In this document: positions 60,097 through 64,000 of the stretch, in pieces | Layout of the letters: each line of letters begins with the position of its first letter | Position numbering within the stretch: the first letter of the stretch is position 1 | Origin: Halobellus clavatus | GTDB taxonomy: Archaea; Halobacteriota; Halobacteria; Halobacteriales; Haloferacaceae | Reading direction: 5' to 3' | DNA length: 64,000 nt | Assembly: GCF_900107195.1 (NCBI RefSeq) | Contig: NZ_FNPB01000004.1 | Coordinates: 186,001-250,000, forward strand | Notes under the pieces: model-generated | Seen by the model: only the letters and a program-made list of their open reading frames with translations | What the model was told of the DNA's origin: nothing | Databases searched by the model: none | Program-made: the position numbers and the translations under genes

Positions 60097-60498
60097 ATGT
60101 ACGAGTTCGAGTGGAAGTGCGCATGGGGCGACGCTGACCCCCACGGCATCGCGTACTACCCGAACCTGATCGACGCGATGCACCGCGCGGGCGAGGAGTT
60201 TATGAACGACGCCGGCGTCGCTTACTGGGACGTGCCCGAGGAGTACGACATCCACTTCCCGATCGTCTCGATGGACACCGACTTCGAGCGGCCCGTCGAG
60301 GTGGGCGACGTGCTCACGATCTCCGTCGACCCCGACATCGGTGGTAAGAGCCTGGGGATGGCGTTCACCGCCACCGACGAGGACGGTAACGAACGGTTCA
60401 GCGCGCTGGAACAGCACGTCTGCGTCTCGAAATCAGACGACCGGCCGGTCGAGATCCCCGAGGAGGTCCGCGCGGCGCTGACTGACGCGGTGGCGTAA
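60097..60498 (+). CDS. hot-dog-fold acyl-CoA thioesterase (4HBT/YbgC type)
   Basis: The 133-residue protein starts FEWKCAWGDADPHGIAYYPN, the 4-hydroxybenzoyl-CoA thioesterase/YbgC motif with catalytic Asp (D14) and the His-Gly turn. It has FERPVEVGDVLTISVDPDIG in the middle strand. It hydrolyses an aryl- or acyl-CoA to the free acid. The start is supported by the ATATATAT box 24-31 bases upstream. Its position opposite the LigM-like gene suggests release of an aromatic acid from its CoA ester. Confidence 0.85.
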   Translation: MYEFEWKCAWGDADPHGIAYYPNLIDAMHRAGEEFMNDAGVAYWDVPEEYDIHFPIVSMDTDFERPVEVGDVLTISVDPDIGGKSLGMAFTATDEDGNERFSALEQHVCVSKSDDRPVEIPEEVRAALTDAVA

Positions 60499-60553
60499 CG
60501 CCGCCGACACCGCCGCGTTTTCACCGGCGGTCCGCGGTGCCGTGTCCGGTTTT

Positions 60554-61315
60554 TCAGTTCCCGTACTGATAGTTGATCGTGACGGTGTTCGCCATCTCCT
60601 GAAGCTTCTGCAGGAGGTCCGCCTGGTACGCTTCGTCCTGCAACCGACCGGTCGGGACGACGATGCCGAACGAGCCGAGGACGCCGTCTTCGACGAGGAT
60701 CGGAACCGCGGCCATCCCCATCCCGATCACCTGTTCGTTCCAGTCCACGGCGTACCCGTCTTCGCGGATCTGTTCGAGTTCGGCCCGCAGCACGTCGGGA
60801 TCGGTGATGCTGTGCTCGGTCCGCTCTTCGAGGCCCCGCATCTCGATGATCTCGTCGACGCGTTCCTCGGGCAGATACGCCAAAATAGCTTTGCCCGTCG
60901 CCACGGTGTGCATCGGGGTCGCCGCGCCCGTGTAGGTCCCCAGACTCAGCGCCTGCTGGCCCTCTTCTTGATGATACACGACCGCCCGCCCGTCGTTCTC
61001 GATCGTCAGGCCGACGAGTTCGTCGGTCTCGGAAACGACCCGTTTCATCTCGGGTTTCGCCACCTGAAACAGTCTGTTACGGTATTTCATCTTCCCACCG
61101 ATGGTGAGAAAGTACGAACTCAGCCGATACTCACCGTCAGACCGGGTGACGTACTGCGTCTCGCTCAGCGAGCGGAGGTAATCGTAGACAGTGCTGTCGG
61201 GGAGGTCCATCCGCGCTGCGAGCTCTGAGGGACCCGCTCCATCGAGTTCCCAGAGGAGATCGAGGATCTCGAACGCCCGCGTCACCGTCGTGAGCGAACC
61301 GCGGTCGGTAGGCAT
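60554..61315 (-). CDS. IclR-family transcriptional regulator 2
   Basis: The 253-residue protein has a winged helix-turn-helix (8-62: TVTRAFEILDLLWEL, then LPDSTVYDYLRSLSETQYV) and the IclR effector domain (75-250) with HTVATGKAILAYLPEERV and GMGMAAVPILVEDGVLGSF. IclR regulators of aromatic catabolism bind pathway acids. ATG 61315 is favoured because the extension from 61492 is basic and crosses an AT-rich promoter. A palindrome lies three bases before the start, so autoregulation is likely. It is the probable controller of the demethylase/ring-cleavage genes. Confidence 0.9.
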   Translation of the reverse strand: MPTDRGSLTTVTRAFEILDLLWELDGAGPSELAARMDLPDSTVYDYLRSLSETQYVTRSDGEYRLSSYFLTIGGKMKYRNRLFQVAKPEMKRVVSETDELVGLTIENDGRAVVYHQEEGQQALSLGTYTGAATPMHTVATGKAILAYLPEERVDEIIEMRGLEERTEHSITDPDVLRAELEQIREDGYAVDWNEQVIGMGMAAVPILVEDGVLGSFGIVVPTGRLQDEAYQADLLQKLQEMANTVTINYQYGN

Positions 61316-61317
61316 AC

Positions 61318-61342
61318 ACAACAGTTGTCGTGGATCGTTGTG
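61318..61342. promoter_or_regulatory. operator-like palindrome at the IclR 2 start
   Basis: ACAACAGTTGT (61318-61328) is a perfect palindrome; a further GTTGTG follows at 61337-61342, mirroring CACAAC at 61317-61322. The site lies just upstream of ATG 61315, where bound repressor would block transcription. Confidence 0.45.
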
Positions 61343-61924
61343 AACCTTCCGACTTGTTCGGACGGGAATCATCGAATCCGGACTGGGCCCGTTCCGGCGG
61401 ACGCCGTGTGGGCTCGGGGGCGTCACCCGAATATACATAATTTTTCTCGGAGTTTTTCGCCTCTGGGCGTCCGTCCGAGATGATCGTGACAAATTCAGTC
61501 CGGTTATATCGGATGAAAATCGGCGATCGAGTCGGCTTCTTGCACGCCTATACTTTTGTTACTCCGAAAGTCCGTGCAAATAACATATGTACCAGTGTTA
61601 CGTGAAACGGCGAGTGAGCTACAGACACGAGTGATGGGCCTGACCAGAGAAATATGAACTGTAATATCGAGTATATCGGATCAGCCTCGAATTCAGTGTC
61701 ACGAACACACGACCAAAATTGCGAAAAACCGGTGGTAAAGCCGGGTATACGGGGGAAAATTGGCAGCGGATAGCGGCCTCAGCGTCTGCCGGGCCCCGCG
61801 GGAGCGTGGTGGAGTGTGGTCGAGGTCGACGGTCCCGCCGCGATCGAGCGCCTCTGAGTGTGCCGCCACACACGTGAAAAACTGCTTATTAATCCGATAT
61901 TCCCGGATCAGTGGCCGTGAGAGC
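61343..61924. other. long intergenic gap, about 580 bases
   Basis: The left half is AT-rich and non-coding with several TATA-like runs (TATACATAATTTTT near 61433, AATATCGAGTATATC near 61664). On the minus strand near 61800-61895 a frame reads CVAAHSEALDRGGTVDLD, which faintly resembles the end of a Gfo/Idh/MocA oxidoreductase; this may be a relic or chance. No gene is supported. Confidence 0.4.
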
Positions 61925-62899
61925 TCAGGAGCGTGCCTCGACGGCCACGTACCGCTCCAGAATCGACTCGCCGTCGAAGAGTCGGGTGACGTTCGCGGCC
62001 AACTGATCGATGTTCCCTGCACGGCACTCACTGGTCATCGCCGCGATGTGAGGCGTCAAGACCACGTTGTCGAGGTCCTGCAGCGAGGAATCCGCCGGGA
62101 CGGGTTCGCTCTCGAACACGTCCAGGCCCGCGCCCCCGATCGTTCCGGACTCGATCGCGTCGACGAGAGCCGCCTGCTCGACGACCGGACCGCGAGAGAC
62201 GTTGACCAAGAGCGCGTCTTCGCGCATCCGGTCCAGTTCGGTCGCGCCGATGAGCCCGCGCGTCTCGTCGGTCAGTTCCGGAGTGAGGATCACGACGTCG
62301 CTCGATTCCAGCAGCGTCTCCAGGTCGGTTTGCCGACCGTGGGCCAGTTCCGCGTCGATGCTCGGGACGTACGGGTCGGCGACGAGGCGGTCCACGTCGA
62401 AACCGGAGAACAGCATCCCGACGCGCTTGCCGACGTTCCCGAAGCCGACGATGCCCACAGTCGATCCGGAGATGCGCCTCCCGAGTGGATACTCGTCGCG
62501 CCACCGCCCCTCGGCGATGAGTTCGCCGGCGGTCGGGAGGCGACGGGCCGTCGCGAGTGTCAGTCCGAGGGCGTGCTCCGCGACTGAGAGGGCGTTGTGC
62601 CCGGGCGTGTGCGTCACGGTGATCCCCTGCTCGCGTGCCGCGTCCAGATCGATCGAGTCGATTCCGGTGCCCAGTTTGCCGATCAGGTCGAGATCGGTTG
62701 CGCGCTCGAGGACTGCGCGGGTGAGTGGGACCCGTGAGGTCACGAGCGCGACGTCGTACGACGGGAGTTCCGTTCGGAGCGTGGCTTCCTCGGAATCGAG
62801 ACCGACGGTCACGTCCCAGTCGTCGGGAAGCCCATTCAGCAGTCGGTCCGTCGGGGTGATGTCCTGATCGACGATTGCGCGGGTCATACTCGCTCTCAT
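61925..62899 (-). CDS. D-2-hydroxyacid dehydrogenase
   Basis: The 324-residue enzyme has the full family signature: the coenzyme loop VGIVGFGNVGKRVGMLF near 148 and catalytic Arg in LLVNVSRGPVVE near 235. The catalytic Glu is in LDVFESEPVP near 262 and the His in VLTPHIAAMTSE near 285. It reduces a 2-oxoacid to the D-2-hydroxyacid or the reverse with NAD(P). ATG 62899 matches a TCTAGTA element at 62921-62927; ATG 62887 is an alternative. It lies between the two LigM-like genes, so an aromatic or ring-cleavage-derived 2-oxoacid is possible, but phosphoglycerate dehydrogenase-type activity is not excluded. Confidence 0.88.
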   Translation of the reverse strand: MRASMTRAIVDQDITPTDRLLNGLPDDWDVTVGLDSEEATLRTELPSYDVALVTSRVPLTRAVLERATDLDLIGKLGTGIDSIDLDAAREQGITVTHTPGHNALSVAEHALGLTLATARRLPTAGELIAEGRWRDEYPLGRRISGSTVGIVGFGNVGKRVGMLFSGFDVDRLVADPYVPSIDAELAHGRQTDLETLLESSDVVILTPELTDETRGLIGATELDRMREDALLVNVSRGPVVEQAALVDAIESGTIGGAGLDVFESEPVPADSSLQDLDNVVLTPHIAAMTSECRAGNIDQLAANVTRLFDGESILERYVAVEARS

Positions 62900-63084
62900 A
62901 GCAGCCGGGTACTTGGCAGTTACTAGATGCGAAGCGCGTGTGTGAACCGGTGTGGGGGTCTCCCCCTCGCACGCCGAGGGGTCGGTGCGTCCCTCCAGCG
63001 TGCCGGCGCAAAAGAACTGTCAGGGGCCGAACCGGGTGGGACAGACGTCAGGTTCGGATTCGGATGGTCAGTCGGTGGCGCGGA

Positions 63085-64000
63085 TTACCGCTTGTCTTCG
63101 CTGTACGGCGCGTTCGCGACCGTCGCCGTGACTTCCTTCTGTGCGTGGCGCTCGACGCGCTTGTTGTCGTTGTCTTCGGGCTCGCCCCAGACCAGCGTGA
63201 CTTCGGTCCCGGGCTCGGCGTACTCGGTGTCGATGACCGCCAGCGAGAGGAACTCGCGCTCGTTGTAGATGTAGGACTTGTCCGTCGAGACGCCGACGTG
63301 TTCGCCGTCCACGAGGACCTCGTCGTACGGACAGGCGGCCGACCGCGGGTGCGGGAAGTCCATGAACTGGTAGGTCTCGCCTTCGCTGAAGAGCGACGCG
63401 AAGATGTCGACCACATCCTCGTCGTCCCAGACCAGGGTGACCTTCTTGCGGTCGGGGTCCTCGACCTCGTCTTTCAGTGCCTCGGCACCGACGAAGTCGT
63501 GGTCGAAGTTGACGATGTGTCCGTACCCGAGTTCGACCGGCGTGAAGAAGTAGTCCGTGATGTCGTCAGAGTCGAAGCTCCCGCCGATCGACAGGAGTCC
63601 GTCGCCGACGCTGAGCCACTCGAGGTAGTCCTCCATCCCCTCGTCGAAGATGGCGGGGACGACGAGCGGGATCCAGCCGAGGATCGCGTTCGGCGTCTGG
63701 TAGGACTCCGCACCGAGGGCCTTGATGTCGTACTCCTCGCCGGCGTCCATCACGGCCTGTTTGACCGCCTCGCCGTCCTCGTAATCGCCCCAGAACTCGA
63801 AGCCGGGTTCGCCGGCCATACCGTGCCGCAGGAGCTTCGCGTCGACACCGTCGATCGAGATGTCGCCGAAGTTGAAGAAGCCGAGGTCGGGAATGTCGCC
63901 GTCGACGGCTTCCTCCATCACCTTGATCGCTTCCGGGCCCTGTACCTGGAAGCGGAAGTTGTTCGGGTCGTCTCCGGTCTGGACCGGCCGTCCCTGGATG
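63085..64000 (-). CDS. LigM/GcvT-family O-demethylase-like protein, copy 2 (N-terminus beyond window)
   Basis: About 305 C-terminal residues are present; the frame stays open to the right edge. It parallels copy 1 throughout: FRFQVQGPEAIKVMEEA, then LGFFNFGDISIDG, LRHGMAGEPGFEFWGDYEDG and the C-terminal TLVWGEPEDNDNKRVERHAQ. The match to LigM-type demethylases is if anything closer here than in copy 1. The two differ in many substrate-side residues, so they may act on different methoxylated compounds. Both end in the same short acidic-basic tail (PYSEDKR here, PYTADNR there). Confidence 0.8.
   Translation of the reverse strand, partial: IQGRPVQTGDDPNNFRFQVQGPEAIKVMEEAVDGDIPDLGFFNFGDISIDGVDAKLLRHGMAGEPGFEFWGDYEDGEAVKQAVMDAGEEYDIKALGAESYQTPNAILGWIPLVVPAIFDEGMEDYLEWLSVGDGLLSIGGSFDSDDITDYFFTPVELGYGHIVNFDHDFVGAEALKDEVEDPDRKKVTLVWDDEDVVDIFASLFSEGETYQFMDFPHPRSAACPYDEVLVDGEHVGVSTDKSYIYNEREFLSLAVIDTEYAEPGTEVTLVWGEPEDNDNKRVERHAQKEVTATVANAPYSEDKR

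Noticed and set aside
61760-61895. Gfo/Idh/MocA remnant in the 61.3-61.9 kb gap
   Set aside because: Only one short segment looks similar; too weak to list as a pseudogene.
1-64000. rRNA, tRNA, transposase, integrase or replication origin
   Set aside because: None was recognised on either strand; the relics found have no terminal repeats or transposase next to them.

Overview
The window reads as a chromosomal stretch from a halophilic archaeon (class Halobacteria; I do not try to name a genus). Supporting signs are high GC coding DNA with AT-rich intergenic gaps, strongly acidic proteins, TATA-like boxes about 25-30 bases before start codons with almost no leader, ATGA/GTGA start-stop overlaps, and secreted binding proteins with twin-arginine plus lipobox signals. 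No rRNA, tRNA, CRISPR array, transposase or origin was recognised.

Layout. 1-11 kb is mostly housekeeping: a glycosyltransferase cut by the left edge, a Gfo/Idh/MocA-aldo/keto reductase fusion, a CDP-alcohol phosphotransferase, an AEC carrier, a HEAT-repeat pair, an Fe-ADH-like protein, a molybdenum cofactor group (MobA-like, YqeC-like, CBS protein), a CDGSH protein and serine acetyltransferase. 11-27 kb is an oxidative catabolic region: two GMC oxidoreductases, two copies of an uncharacterised 360-residue family (one beside a CGSC-motif protein of the UGSC family), a PaaK-like CoA ligase, zinc ADH, thioredoxin-reductase-like protein, aldehyde dehydrogenase, an IclR regulator, a MATE exporter and a beta-keto acid cleavage enzyme. 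Two gene remnants (aldehyde dehydrogenase, alpha/beta hydrolase) show past rearrangement.

28-35 kb carries a peptide/nickel-type ABC importer whose binding protein appears circularly permuted. 35-47 kb holds an amidohydrolase, an acetyl-CoA synthetase-like ligase, a third GMC enzyme, a second zinc ADH, an SDR, an orphan binding protein, a second amidohydrolase and a 2-oxoacid dehydrogenase E1 alpha/beta pair.

47-64 kb is the most coherent part and lies almost wholly on the minus strand: a Liv-type ABC importer, an amidohydrolase, an acyl-CoA ligase, a small VOC protein, an HpcH/HpaI aldolase, a type I extradiol dioxygenase, a methylenetetrahydrofolate reductase and two LigM/GcvT-like tetrahydrofolate methyltransferases, plus a thioesterase, an IclR regulator and a 2-hydroxyacid dehydrogenase. 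The arrangement suggests uptake of an aromatic acid, folate-dependent O-demethylation of methoxy groups with methyl recycling through MetF, meta-ring cleavage and aldol cleavage to central intermediates. This is an inference from families and gene order; no substrate can be read from the sequence. It is the main candidate for an undescribed archaeal system here.
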